NCBI GenBank assembly: GCA_014526335.1
Contig: JACTAT010000200.1
Location: 437,777-501,776 of the forward strand
Length of the DNA: 64,000 nucleotides
DNA from: Chrysaora quinquecirrha
Taxonomy: Eukaryota > Cnidaria > Scyphozoa > Semaeostomeae > Pelagiidae
Direction of reading: 5' to 3'
A program made the translations under genes and the position numbers. The notes under the pieces were generated by a model. That model ran no database searches, was not told the origin of the DNA, and saw only the letters and a list, made by a program, of their open reading frames with translations. Below, one piece after another: positions 1-9,638 of the stretch; position 1 is the stretch's first letter, and every line of letters begins with the position of its first letter.

Positions 1-632
1 GTGAAGACAACTCTATTTGACTTCAAATTAGGGAAGTTCCATAAGATCGAATTCGCGTTATTGATTTTGCCATAAGGCAAAAATCAAAACGAGGAACCTC
101 TTTCATGGAACTTTTCCAGACAGGTGATGAACAGTAATCATGTGAACAAGTCTTGGTGAAGACAACTCTATTTGACTTCAAATTAGGGAAGTTCCATGAG
201 ATCAAATTCGCTGCTATTGATTTTGCCATAAGGCTAAGATCAAAACGCGGAACCTCATTTCATGGAACTTCTCTAGACAGGTCGGTGGCCGTTCAAAGTC
301 ATAGATAGTTTGTTTAAATGCTCATTTCGACTTGATAAAGCTTTTTTTACCAAATTTAAGTAAAAGAGACAATCGAATGTGAACAAAATGTACAGGTTCA
401 AAGTGTATGGTGATTAAAATTTAGGCCTGGCTCGGGCCTAGCCATATGCTGACTTGTGTTTTCATTGTGTGTACTTGCAGGCGATGTTAGACAAGGGATG
501 ATGAACAGTAATCATAAAACAAATCTTGGTGAAGACAACTCTATTTGACTTCAAATTAGGGAAGTTCCGCAAGATCGAATTCCGCGTTATTGATTTTGCC
601 ATAAGGCAAAAATCAAAAACGAGGAACCTCTG
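1..632 (+). repeat. Three direct copies of a ~100-155 bp repeat
   Basis: Copies start at about 1, 126 and 500, all in the same orientation. They share a core beginning GTGAAGACAACTCTATTTG and continuing through AGGCAAAAATCAAAAC to a GAGGAACCTC-like end. The last two copies also share a 5' extension beginning GATGAACAGTAATCAT. The first copy is cut by the window edge, so the array may continue to the left. The short minus-strand ORFs over this block simply follow the repeat and are not judged to be genes. No terminal inverted repeats or target duplications were seen. Identity between copies looks high by eye, but it was not computed. Confidence 0.8.
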
Positions 633-959
633 TTTATTTAAAGAAAACCAAAAATGCAACAAAATGAAAGTAATTTGTTTTAAAATGCATTAAATTATTA
701 ATAACAAACGCACAATTGATATGTTTTATGTTGTATGTTAGTTGTTGTTGAGAAATTGTCTGTTTTTCTCCGATTCAATTCTAAAATATCTCAATCAAAC
801 CCCATGGTAGAAGCCTATGGCACTGCATTTTACAAAACCGAGCTAAAGTAATATAGTAATATAAGGTAATTATAATACCGTGATTAATAATCTTTACCAT
901 TTTAAATAACTTATATGTAATACTCAATGCTTCCTACAACAATTTATTAAAGTGTCCAA
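633..959. other. AT-rich stretch without recognised feature
   Basis: No coding similarity, tandem repeat or RNA gene was recognised here. The sequence is AT-rich with short homopolymers. Confidence 0.5.
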
Positions 960-1385
960 AGGGTCTGTTGGAATTTCCAACTTCTTTATTGTTCTTTAAC
1001 ATGTTAAGCAAAATAAAGCTAATCTCAATGGAGTAAAACACAGCTTTGTCCTGAACCAGCTTATGACCAAGCTTGTTTCTGTTTGTGTTTAACAAAGCTT
1101 TCCATCTCAGGGCTGCAGCAGAAAGAACCGTGTTCTAATTCAATCACACATTTGTTGCAAGATCTCCTCTTTTTTTTGTTTCTTTTTCATTGTTGAAGAC
1201 TTTTGGTAGGCTCTGGTAAATTTGACTAGGAGCCAATGGATTAGAAACCTTAACCTCAAAGAATGCTATTTGACCACGTTGCCAGTACCCCTTTCAGCAA
1301 AGTTGAGTCGTGATTCATCACCTTGACTTTGGTAACTTTAGTTGGCAGGAAAAAATCGGAACACTTAATATTTTCCCCTCCTGAA
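960..1385 (-). pseudogene. Fragment of a retroelement-associated ORF
   Basis: On the minus strand the stretch around 1150-1270 reads as a protein segment containing FFEVKVSNPLAP. It is followed, after a frame change, by an ELEHGSF-like motif. I recall this pairing from a recurrent ORF family scattered through cnidarian and other invertebrate genomes beside reverse transcriptase genes, but I cannot name the family. Frameshifts and stops break the fragment, and neither end is defined. A LINE RT fragment lies 600 bp away on the other strand. Assignment is from memory of the motif only. Confidence 0.3.
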
Positions 1386-1934
1386 AGGATGACAAAGTTT
1401 CTGGAATTCATTTTATTAATGGTGAGGATGATATTTTATTCTTTGGACTGAACATATTTGTTATATTGTGACAAATTATCATATGTTTTTTAGTTGTGAA
1501 GAAAAGGCATAGAGTCAAGAATATAATAAGTACAGATGATTATTGATTTCGAGTTTTACAGGTGTGGCATCAACTGACATGCACAATGCAGACTATGTTC
1601 CTACCCTTCTCCTTAGCTATGAAAAGAGGACTAAATCATCTTTAAAAGATCGTTCCAGAAAGTTGTTCCAATGATTCAAATCTTACGAAAAGACCTTCTT
1701 ACACTTGAGAGTTCATGGATTTCAAGATTTGTTTGAAAAAATATATCACCGTGTTCAAGAAAGTTTTTGTTCATGGAGATGGGCATTAGGGACTTACAGA
1801 AAAATTTTAGATTTTTTGGCATTTTATTCTTTGATGAAAAAGCAATTTAGTCTAATATATAAAACAATAAAACAAAAGTTGCACTGTAGAATTTAGAACT
1901 GTAGAATGATAGCACAATGATAGCAGAACCAAAT
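1386..1934. other. Intergenic, nothing recognised
   Basis: A 63-codon ORF at 1705-1896 on the plus strand shows no recognisable domain and is probably chance. No repeats of note were found. Confidence 0.4.
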
Positions 1935-2590
1935 GCAGCTGCCAATGATAGGAACCATGACTTGGACTTGAAAAGTCAGTGGGCTCACACTTGGAGGGTG
2001 TCTTTTTATCGTTAAAACAAGCTGTTGAGGTAATATTCTCAAGGAAAGAAAATTAAAATTGATCACCCAGTAATCCTCTTTTACAGCATACCGGTCGAGA
2101 AAGTAACCGAACATAAACATGTAGGAATCATTCTGGACTCAAAGGTATCTTTTTCTGCTCATATCAAATCAGTTATCTCTAAACCAAGGAAGGGCATTGC
2201 TTTGCTGAAATATCTCTCCAAATATCTGCCAAGGCAAACTCTTTATAGCTTTATGTTTGACCCCACCTGGATTATGGTGATGTTCTTTACTATGTTCCTG
2301 CTAAAGTATGGGAATTTAGTCCAAATATCGTCCTATCAAATTTAATGGAAAACCTTGAGTCTCTTCAATATACTGCTGCTCTGGCTGTCGGCATCTTGAG
2401 AGAAGTAGTAAACAGAACTTGGTTGGGAGTCACTAAGTTCCTGAAGATGAAGTTGACACCTTACTTTGTTTTATAAATTTATCAATAACAATGGATCCAG
2501 TCTAACCACTCCATCAATCACAGTACTCACTTTGCCATCTGGATGTCATTGGGCGATTAAAGACAAGGACAGAAAATTCAAGTCAAGCTT
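1935..2590 (+). pseudogene. Non-LTR retrotransposon RT, C-terminal fragment
   Basis: Plus-strand translation gives, in order, a WAHTWRVSF segment, QAVEVIFSRK, a KHVGIILDSKVSF segment near 2115-2150 and an ALLKYLSKYLPRQTL segment near 2200-2240. This succession is typical of the thumb and post-RT part of CR1/L2/Jockey-like LINE ORF2 proteins. Several frameshifts and stop codons interrupt it, and the palm motifs and endonuclease are absent, so it is a dead 5'-truncated copy. It ends a little before the Polinton-like element starts. Confidence 0.7.
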
Positions 2591-2850
2591 TTAGCAGTAG
2601 TATATATAGGGTCATGACCAAATTCCAGATTTTTGGTCGAATAATTTGAAAATTTTTTTGGGGGTATAGGGACTGGAGGGGGTATAGGGAAGGGAGGTCG
2701 AATAGAGAAAGGGCTGTGTGTCTGGTCAATAATTTCCGGTAAGTTTTTTTTGCTGGCTGCATGGAACTGAAAAAATTTTTGAGTGAATAATTAATTATAA
2801 TGAAAAAAATCATTGAGAAAGTAAAAAAGTGAGAAGTAAGTATTCAGTTA

Positions 2851-3355
2851 TTGATTAACAAAAAAAGAGCAAGAAGCAAAATGACCATTATAAGAGATAA
2901 TAAATATGCCAATAATGGAGGGTTTTATAGAAATAGTATTCATGGTGGAGTACTAACTATGCATGATCCCCTTTCAGGAGGTGGCTTGTTTTCAAGCATT
3001 AAAAATGCCAGTGCCAAATTGATAACAAAAGAAGCTCGCAAAGAATTGCTTAATAAAGCAAAAGCGGAGTGTTGAAGACAGCTGTTTCAAATGCACCAAA
3101 ACAAATTCAAAAATTGAAAAGAAAAGCTGTGAATAAAATGATGGAGGCAGCACCTCCATTGAAAAAAAATTAACTTCAGCATTTGGTAAAGAAATGCAAA
3201 AAATAAAGAAGACAGCAGTAGGAGGAAAGCTTTTGAGTAAAAATCAATTATTGACAAGTTTAAAACCATTTTCAAAAGAGAATCTAGAGGGAGATAAGCC
3301 TAAACCTTCAATTCCACTAGCACCCGGACCATGTTTTGTCATAAAAAATTTCTAG
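2851..3355 (+). pseudogene. Small basic Gly/Lys-rich protein of the Polinton-like element
   Basis: The first ORF (74 codons) contains a GGVLTMHDPLSGGGLFSS segment followed by a Lys/Ala-rich helix. Lys-rich coding sequence then continues in other frames to about 3355, so at least two frameshifts are needed for a full product. Its position just upstream of the capsid and its strongly basic composition suggest a minor virion or DNA-binding protein, comparable in style to adenovirus core or pVI-type proteins. No sequence similarity to a named family could be established. Confidence 0.4.
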
Positions 3356-3359
3356 AAAA

Positions 3360-3590
3360 TTGGCAGAAGGTAGAGAGGGTAATGTAAAAAAAACTATTAA
3401 AAGATCCAATAAGAAAGGGAAGAATAAAAAGAAAGGTAAGATGAAGAATGCAGTTAAAAGTTATAAATCATCTTTAAGAGAAGCTACAAAACATCTAAGA
3501 GGGGAAGACAGAAGACATTTAAGAAATAAATTAAAATATAATATGTTTTTTAAAATGAGTATTTTTTTAATTTTTTATATTTTTTTGTAA
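3360..3590 (+). CDS. Highly basic small protein, unassigned
   Basis: This 76-codon ORF begins MAEGREGNVKK. It is extremely rich in Lys and Arg over its first 60 residues and ends in a hydrophobic tail of about 15 residues. It lies between the preceding basic protein gene and the capsid gene in the same orientation, so it belongs to the virion arm of the Polinton-like element. The charge suggests nucleic-acid binding. The hydrophobic end may be real or may be read-through into AT-rich spacer. Function is inferred from composition and position only. Confidence 0.4.
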   Translation: MAEGREGNVKKTIKRSNKKGKNKKKGKMKNAVKSYKSSLREATKHLRGEDRRHLRNKLKYNMFFKMSIFLIFYIFL

Positions 3591-3667
3591 TGTGATATAT
3601 TGGAGATAAATTATGTAGATGGACATTTGAAGCATTTATTTAAGAGTGATTTCTTAAAGGATAAGTT

Positions 3668-5031
3668 ATGGAATTGCCTGGAGCGATACCTGATCAAATT
3701 ACCAATATCAGGACAGCCAATATCATATTGGAGAATCTTGTTCAACACTATGGTACTTCTACTATTGTACCGGCAATTCCTGTACCGGGACAAAGTCAAG
3801 GCAATATTGATTTTTTTGTGTGCCCTCAAGCTGAAATTTTTTATGATTTGTCAAGAAGTCAAATTTACATGGAAGTGCAGCTGAAATATGAAGGAGAGGA
3901 TATTCCTGATAATAAAAAGGTAAGTTTATACCTCTCAACAATGTCGTGCATAGTATGTTGAAGAATATAAACTATACACAGGAAAATAGTTTGATAGAAA
4001 CGCAAGAGGGGCTGTATCCGTGGAATTATTATGATTACAATTTGATTGCTAGAGGAAAGGAAGGATTGGGTCATGAATTGCAGTTTCGAGATGGTTTTTA
4101 TTTTGATCCAAATATTGACCCGACCAATGCTGAAACTCACAACATTCTTGATGAGTATCAGATTACAAGAGTTTCTGCCACCGACAAATAAGAACAGTGG
4201 TGCTGTCCTAAGAAATGCCTTATTTAGAGATAATCAAGTGAAGAAATTTTACTTCACTCCGATTCTGCCTACTTGGTACAATGGCAAGTTTCGAGATGCA
4301 GGAAAGTCTTTTCATTTACAATTACAGAGAATGGGCAGTCAAATTTTGGTCATGTGTCCAGCTGCGGAGAAGGGCAAATTTGCTTATTATATCAATAAGA
4401 TTGAATTGCGTCTGAAACTTTGCTTCCAACAACAGAAAAATTAAAAGAGTACATTAATCATTATAATGTAAATGAAGCTACACAATCATATCAGCTTCAA
4501 AGATACAGAGTTATGAATTATTATCCTCAAGATGAAAGGCTGACCAATATCCATATACAAAATTTGTATAATGGAAGTATACCTGATATGGTAATTGCAA
4601 AGTTGAGAAGTCGTGCCTACACTGCTGGAAGCACTCAGGTGAATCCTTTCAATTATAAGCATATTCCTGGCGATAAATTCAGCTTGCACATTTTCAGCAA
4701 TCATGAATCTCAAGCTAGTGCTGCAGAATATGTGGATAGAGAATCAGCGTTAAATGGTGTTTATGATTTATTTCAAAGATCAAGCAATATGTTTGATGCT
4801 GATAAATATTTGCTGAAAAATAGTTATGCATTATATCCATTTCAATTAACAACAACTAGGTATCGTAAAGATGGTAGTAAAGTTGTTGATAGTCGTACTG
4901 GTCAAGTACAATTTAAATTAACTTTAAATAAAGAATTTGAAGAAAAATATATAATATCATCCACCGGCATATTTAGTAATCATATGGAGATTGCTGCTGG
5001 AGGTGGCACTGTTTTAGATTATATCCCATAA
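3668..5031 (+). pseudogene. Major capsid-like protein (F54H12.2-like), frameshifted
   Basis: Four overlapping ORFs (3668-3961, 3946-4191, 4046-4444 and 4420-5031) form one broken gene of roughly 450 codons. Recognisable pieces include an N-terminal MELPGAIPDQ start, an ENSLIETQEGLYPWNYYDY segment and a C-terminal segment with QFKLTLNKEFEEKY. The style matches the 'uncharacterized protein F54H12.2-like' family. I recall that family as Polinton-associated and probably a double-jelly-roll capsid; this is memory, not a search. The downstream adenain-like protease supports the capsid call. At least three frame changes make the gene non-functional. The last ORF overlaps the protease start by one base (TAATG). 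Confidence 0.6.
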
Positions 5032-5602
5032 TGCAAGGGTATGAAATAGAAGAGATTTGTAAAGAAGGAGATGAAGATATAAAAAGAAGTTTTAAAGGTA
5101 TATTAGCTAAGGATGATATAAGATTATTATATGAAGAAGAAGAAGAACCATTTATGTTTCCGCATCTTTTATTTTAAATACTGGGACTTACAGAGAATAA
5201 GAAAGACACTGGCAAGCAGTTTCTTTTGATGTTGATGGAAATTGTTTTTATCTCGATTCATATGGGCATAAAGTCAGTAACTTATATTCAAAATGGTGCA
5301 AGAAAATAAATAAGTTTCAAAAGGCGAGTTTCAAGTTACATGAACTATAGAGAGAAATTCAAGCATTTAAAACTGAAGTATGTGGAAAATATTGTATATA
5401 TTTTTTACATGAGATTAACAGTATAAAAAAACCTTTGTGCCTTTATCAAGTTCTTGAGAAAGATTTTCCATTACCAGACAAAAAAACTGGGAAAAGAGAT
5501 ATGTTTGATAATTATAGACAGTTTTACATAAATGATGAAAAATTAAGAGATTGGGTACAAAAAAAAATTTATTATTATAAAATAAAAAGTATAGTTATTT
5601 AA
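5031..5602 (+). pseudogene. Adenain-like cysteine protease
   Basis: An ATG at 5031 opens a 48-codon ORF (stop at 5175-5177) that resembles the protease N-terminus. After a frame change an HWQAVSF motif appears with the candidate catalytic His at 5207-5209, followed by LDSYG supplying the acidic residue. Further on, QAFKTEVCGKYC gives the Gln and Cys of the C5-type H-D/E-Q-C active site. The protein then runs on to about 5602. All four active-site positions look retained, but a frameshift and in-frame stops (5198-5200 and just before the Gln/Cys segment) disable it. This family processes capsid proteins in adenoviruses and Polintons, which fits its place directly after the capsid gene. Confidence 0.75.
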
Positions 5603-5666
5603 TGATCAGATTGATTGAAAATTGTTTTAATACTGTTTTTGTCTGTGTATTCTTAATTAAAAAAGA

Positions 5667-5975
5667 ATGGTGAAGAGAAGAAGAATAAGTAGAAAGAATA
5701 AGAAAAAGTGATATAAATTGAAAGGTGCTGGATTATTTGATAATATTCAACATTGGATTCTTAAGACTGCAACCAAAATGACTCCAATACCTCGTTTACA
5801 AAGAAAATTGAATCCTATGGTTAAATTGAAGGGTGAAAAGAAATTTAAACCTTAACAGTTTGTTCCAAGAGAATTTTGGAGAGCTGCAGGAGCATCAAAA
5901 AAAAATTAGATAAATTTATAAATGCGAAAGATCTTATTAAGAAAGGACTTTTAAAAAAGTAAAAAAAAACATTAT
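5667..5975 (+). pseudogene. Small Arg/Lys-rich virion-type protein with in-frame stops
   Basis: The ATG at 5667 starts a reading frame with a very basic first 14 codons, then a TGA, then a GAGLFDNIQHWILK segment in the same frame. A second in-frame stop comes near 5855. The Arg/Lys-rich N-terminus followed by a glycine-rich amphipathic segment recalls small capsid-associated proteins of adenovirus-like elements, but no family could be named. It follows the protease in the same orientation. Confidence 0.35.
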
Positions 5976-6032
5976 TTGAATTATTTACGATAAGAAGGTT
6001 ACATGTTGATTATTATATGAAAAATTAAAATA

Positions 6033-6271
6033 ATGGTATCTTTAGCTGCTAGTGTAATAGCTTCTATGGTAATAGATGACATGTTAACATTCAAGATGGG
6101 TTCAGCATTAGCACGGGCAGCAGCGAAAGCAGGTCTTAAACAATTTGTACGAAAAGGAGGACAGATTGCCGCAAAAAAATTACTAAACAGGCTTTAAAAA
6201 AGTTGGCTATAAAAGGCGCAAAGTCTGCAGCAAATGCTGTTGTAGCAGCTGGATTGGGATTTGGGAAATAA
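6033..6271 (+). pseudogene. Alanine-rich hydrophobic small protein
   Basis: An ATG at 6033 gives 54 codons rich in Ala, Val, Lys and Gly (begins MVSLAASVIASMVIDD), stopping at 6195-6197. A shifted frame continues the same Ala/Lys-rich composition to a stop at 6269-6271, so one frameshift near 6180 probably split an ~80-residue protein. It is the last plus-strand gene before the convergent polymerase. It could be a membrane-active minor virion protein; this is inference from composition. Confidence 0.35.
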
Positions 6272-6664
6272 ATGGTAAAGGTTATACTAGAGGGCGTGGA
6301 GTTATCAAAAGGAAAAAAAGAAGAAATATACTAAAATAAGAGACTATAAGATAATGTTATAATGATATATATAAAAATATTAGAGAAAGATATACATGAG
6401 TTTATTGTCTTTTTCTAAATATCTAAAGGTACGGAAAGGTACTTGTACCATCTTCTAACACTATGCGTTTACAGTAAAAATGTGTCAAAGCTCTTTTTTC
6501 TTGTTCATACTGAATAATACTCGAATGTTTTCATTTTAATCCGCGATTAGTTGCATTTATGGTTGTTTTATTGTGCAAACTATCTTTGTAAAAATCAAAT
6601 GGATTTTTTCTGTCGAATTGTTTTTCTGGATACCTTTCATGCTAAATTTATACTCATTATTTTT
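6272..6664. other. Spacer between convergent gene arms
   Basis: This AT-rich spacer lies between the last plus-strand gene and the end of the minus-strand polymerase. No ORF or repeat was recognised. It would hold the two transcription ends, but no clear terminator was identified. Confidence 0.5.
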
Positions 6665-7690
6665 TCAATTGTGAATGATATAAGTTTTGCTATTTAGACT
6701 AATCATTTCAGTTCCTTCGAATTCCAGTTTGAATTTTCCCGGTGTTCTTTTGCCGAATTTTGCTGTAGGAGTTATGAAATATTCTTGCTTTAATTTATCA
6801 TAGACTCCATTGTTTTTTAATTCAGGCTTCACATCTTCAAATGATTTTCCATTTTTAAAACATATGTATAAACTGTCAGTATCCATTTCGCATAATTTGA
6901 ATGAAACAGGAACAAGTACAACTTTGAAAGAAGTCATGATAACATTCAAGCATTCTAAGTTTTGCATAACAGAAAACATTCCATCTGATGTAATGTGCTT
7001 GATTTTCTTTTATCGTTTGTTTTGTGAGATGACTTCAATTACTCCAATATCACCAAAAGAGACAGTTGCATTTTTAAATATTGGTGTGAACTCTTCAAAC
7101 GTTTCTTTTAAATTATCCAGAGTATGAATATCAACTTCTAACCCGCCAAATACTCTTTCATTGCGAATGTCATCCAGCAGGTTTTCTAAAGTCAATGAAG
7201 GCTTATTGCTATTATACATTTTATTTTGTTTTGTGAATGTTCGTATTTCTGCTCCAGCTTCACTTTTCACTAAGTTTCTCCACTCACATTCCTTCATGAA
7301 AATTACAGTATATTTTCTAGAAATTTATCTCTTGCCTTGTCCATGTTGCGTATTTCCGCAGCAGTAAAAAGCTTGTTGTTCTGATCATAACGAGGGGCGA
7401 AGGATAAGATACTGTTGTTATCTAGGCAATTTTTACAAGTGTGAAAATAACAACCCTCAAATTCATATACCATTCTATTGAGTTCATCAACTGCATCTAC
7501 GTATATATATTTCGTATTAGGGAAATCGTGAAAGAATTCTTTTTTCTCTGTTATTGAAATTCGAAATAGATGCTCACGTTTAAAATATAATTTTGAGTCA
7601 TCATTTTCATTATACGAAATTTCCTCAATCCAATCCAGATATTCATCTGCTATTTTGCTTTTACATGCAGCTGAAAAGTAAAACAAAAAA
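6665..7690 (-). pseudogene. Family B DNA polymerase, C-terminal palm/thumb part
   Basis: Three minus-strand ORFs (7303-7686, 7010-7297 and 6665-6979) carry the region after motif A of a protein-primed PolB. A CKSKIADEYLDWIEEI-like helix and a FTPIFKNATVSFGDIG segment come first. The catalytic motif C follows as CEMDTDSLYI near 6877-6905, then a GKFKLEFEG.. segment to the stop at 6665. The expected motif B (K..xNSxYG) is missing between the last two ORFs, pointing to an internal deletion near 6985-7005 on top of frameshifts. Upstream the gene is interrupted by a LINE insertion. The polymerase would replicate the element's DNA from a terminal protein; this copy cannot. Confidence 0.8.
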
Positions 7691-7982
7691 TTAAACTGTT
7701 TGCTATTATATGAAGTATAAGTACAATAATAGTTTAGTAGGTTTTGAAAAAAATTTTTTTTTCCTTTGGGAGCTTCTATTTGGTATAATATATTTGATTC
7801 AGTATCTTTTTATTTCCAAATAGTAGGTTTCTCTGTAGGCATTAACTGTCGTAGACAGTTTAGGTATCATCATCAGAAACATATATCGTACTATGTACAT
7901 CATGTATACGGAGAATATAAAATTATAAAAAATAAAAAAAATAGATAGAAAGACATGAGAGTGGGTGTTTCCTGCAAATAAA

Positions 7983-7988
<6 letters not shown>

Positions 7989-8013
<25 letters not shown>

Positions 8014-8027
8014 AAAGAAAAAAAAAA
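7989..8027 (+). repeat. A-rich homopolymer run
   Basis: A run of 28 A residues is followed by one G and ten A residues. It lies just past the stop codon of the minus-strand RT, so on the element's own strand it is a poly(T) tract in the 3' UTR. Confidence 0.9.
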
Positions 8028-8028
8028 G

Positions 8029-9608
8029 TTACACAAAGCGAAGCTTTGTGACGTCTTTCCATTTCGCTCTATCCTTAGCGATGGTACACGCTTCTTCCCA
8101 TGTCATTCCAGTAGCAGATATCTTTTTCTTCATCATTGATAGCCACGTTGTTGCTGGTCTACCACGTGGCTTCTGCCTTGGTCGTTGAGCATACTCAAAA
8201 GCCTGCTTAGCTGGTGTGCCATCTGGCAGACGAACCAGATGTCCGAACCAGCTTAATTGTCTTCTGTGTATGATCCTCGACCATGGCTCTGCCTTAGTGG
8301 AAGAGTACAGCTCCTCGGTACTGATTGTATTTGGCCATCTGATGTTTAAAACAGCTGTTCTTAATAGCCTTCGGTGAAAACTGTCAATGCTTGCTGTACT
8401 TGTCGCAGTTAGTGTCCACAGTTCACAATTATACAGGAACACACTACTAACATAGCATTCAAAAGCTCTAATTTTGACTGTGTTCGGGACTTTACCATAG
8501 AAGGTCTTTTTAGCGGTGTTTATTGCGTTAATGGCTAGTCCTTTCCTTCGATTAATATCTGATTCAGTATCGAGCAGCGATCCAAGTAGTTTGCATTTTT
8601 TCCATGCGTCATTTCCTGATCGTTTTATTTCATAGTATTCGGTTTTTTGTTCGTTAAGTATTAGATCTTTTTTGCTGAGTACTGTTGGTAGTGAATTTTT
8701 TGTATTTTCTATGATAATCGGGTTTGTTGTTACTACAGATATATCGTCAGCATATTGGAGGTCAGCATTAAATTCATCAGATGAGATCGTTGGTAAAGTT
8801 CTCGATTCGTTTTGATTTTCTTGTTCATTCAAAGCACATGCCAGATAAAAAGTGAATTCGTTAGCACTTAAGCCATCTCCTTGTGGTACCCTGTGTTGGT
8901 TGCGAAAGTTTTACTAGCTGATTGACCGCATCGTACTTCAAGTTCTGTGTTTAACATTAAACTTATCATGTGAAGTTCGTCAGCGTCAATAACATTTGAA
9001 AGTTCTGATAGTAAAACATCTCGGTTGACAGTATCAAATGCTTTGCTCATGTCAAGCATGAGGATATGTACAGGTCGGTCTTCGATGTTATTGCCGTTTG
9101 TGCGAGCAGTTTTCCAGCGAATACATGCTCGGTTGTACTGCGCCCGTTCTGTATGCTGCTTGACTAACTGGTACTTTCTCATTAATTCGTTCAAATATTC
9201 TTTCTTTCATGCATATCGCTAGGATCTTCCGAAGCATTGATAATAAAGTAATCGGCCTAAGATTTCCTAAAGGGCCTTTAGGTTTTCCAGGTTTTGTAAT
9301 GCTGTGATAACACCGTGTACAAGTTCGTCAGGATGGTTTCCGGTTGCAGCAGCTTGATTAAATATTGTCGCAATTTCCGAGAAGATGACATCTGGACAGT
9401 TTTTAAGCATTTCCGCTTTTACCTCATCACTACCGGTACTTTTATTATTCTTCAGCTTTTTCACTGCGTTTTTTATTTCGTCAACTGTAAATGGCGTTGT
9501 CATGGCCTGTGGTGGAATTTTTTTCACAGTATTTTTATTTTTGTAGAATTGGCTTTGGAAATGCTCAGCAATCAGATCGGCTTGTTCTTTCTCATTTGCT
9601 GTCAAACT
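8029..9608 (-). pseudogene. LINE ORF2 reverse transcriptase (C-terminal half)
   Basis: Three minus-strand ORFs (9267-9605, 8868-9194 and 8029-8832) give RT motifs in order: a KLKNNKSTGSDEVKAEML segment, MLDMSKAFDTVNRDVL with the first catalytic Asp, then LQYADDISVV with the catalytic YADD. A C-terminal region follows with WFGHLVRLPDGTPAKQAFE. This order is standard for LINE ORF2 proteins. Frameshifts near 8850 and 9230 disrupt the gene. The last ORF (267 codons) is uninterrupted to its stop. Clade is not assigned; the C-terminal motif is common in invertebrate LINEs. Confidence 0.8.
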
Positions 9609-9638
9609 ACCATTTTTTGTTGTTATGAGTAGTTTAGG

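Larger units (their letters stand above)
7766..9638 (-). mobile_element. 5'-truncated non-LTR retrotransposon inserted in polB
   Basis: Minus-strand LINE sequence lies between the motif A piece of the polymerase (9640 and above) and its next segment (below 7690). The right junction is close to 9638. The left end, after a 3' UTR-like stretch, is near 7766 but not exact. Only the RT and C-terminal part of ORF2 is present; endonuclease and ORF1 are missing. No clear target duplication was found. The A-run inside it lies on the plus strand, so it is not a poly(A) tail of this copy. Confidence 0.7.

Noticed and set aside
2590..2850. Left terminal inverted repeat of the Polinton-like element
   Set aside because: No long inverted match between this stretch and 15.3-16.0 kb could be seen.
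6665..7127. Plus-strand ORF 6810-7127 as a gene
   Set aside because: It is antisense to the polymerase motif C region, whose DTDS motif is clear on the minus strand.
7989..8027. Poly(A) run as the tail of a LINE
   Set aside because: The RT is on the minus strand, so its tail would appear as T on the plus strand and at the element's low-coordinate end. This A-run is on the wrong strand and lies before the 3' UTR end.
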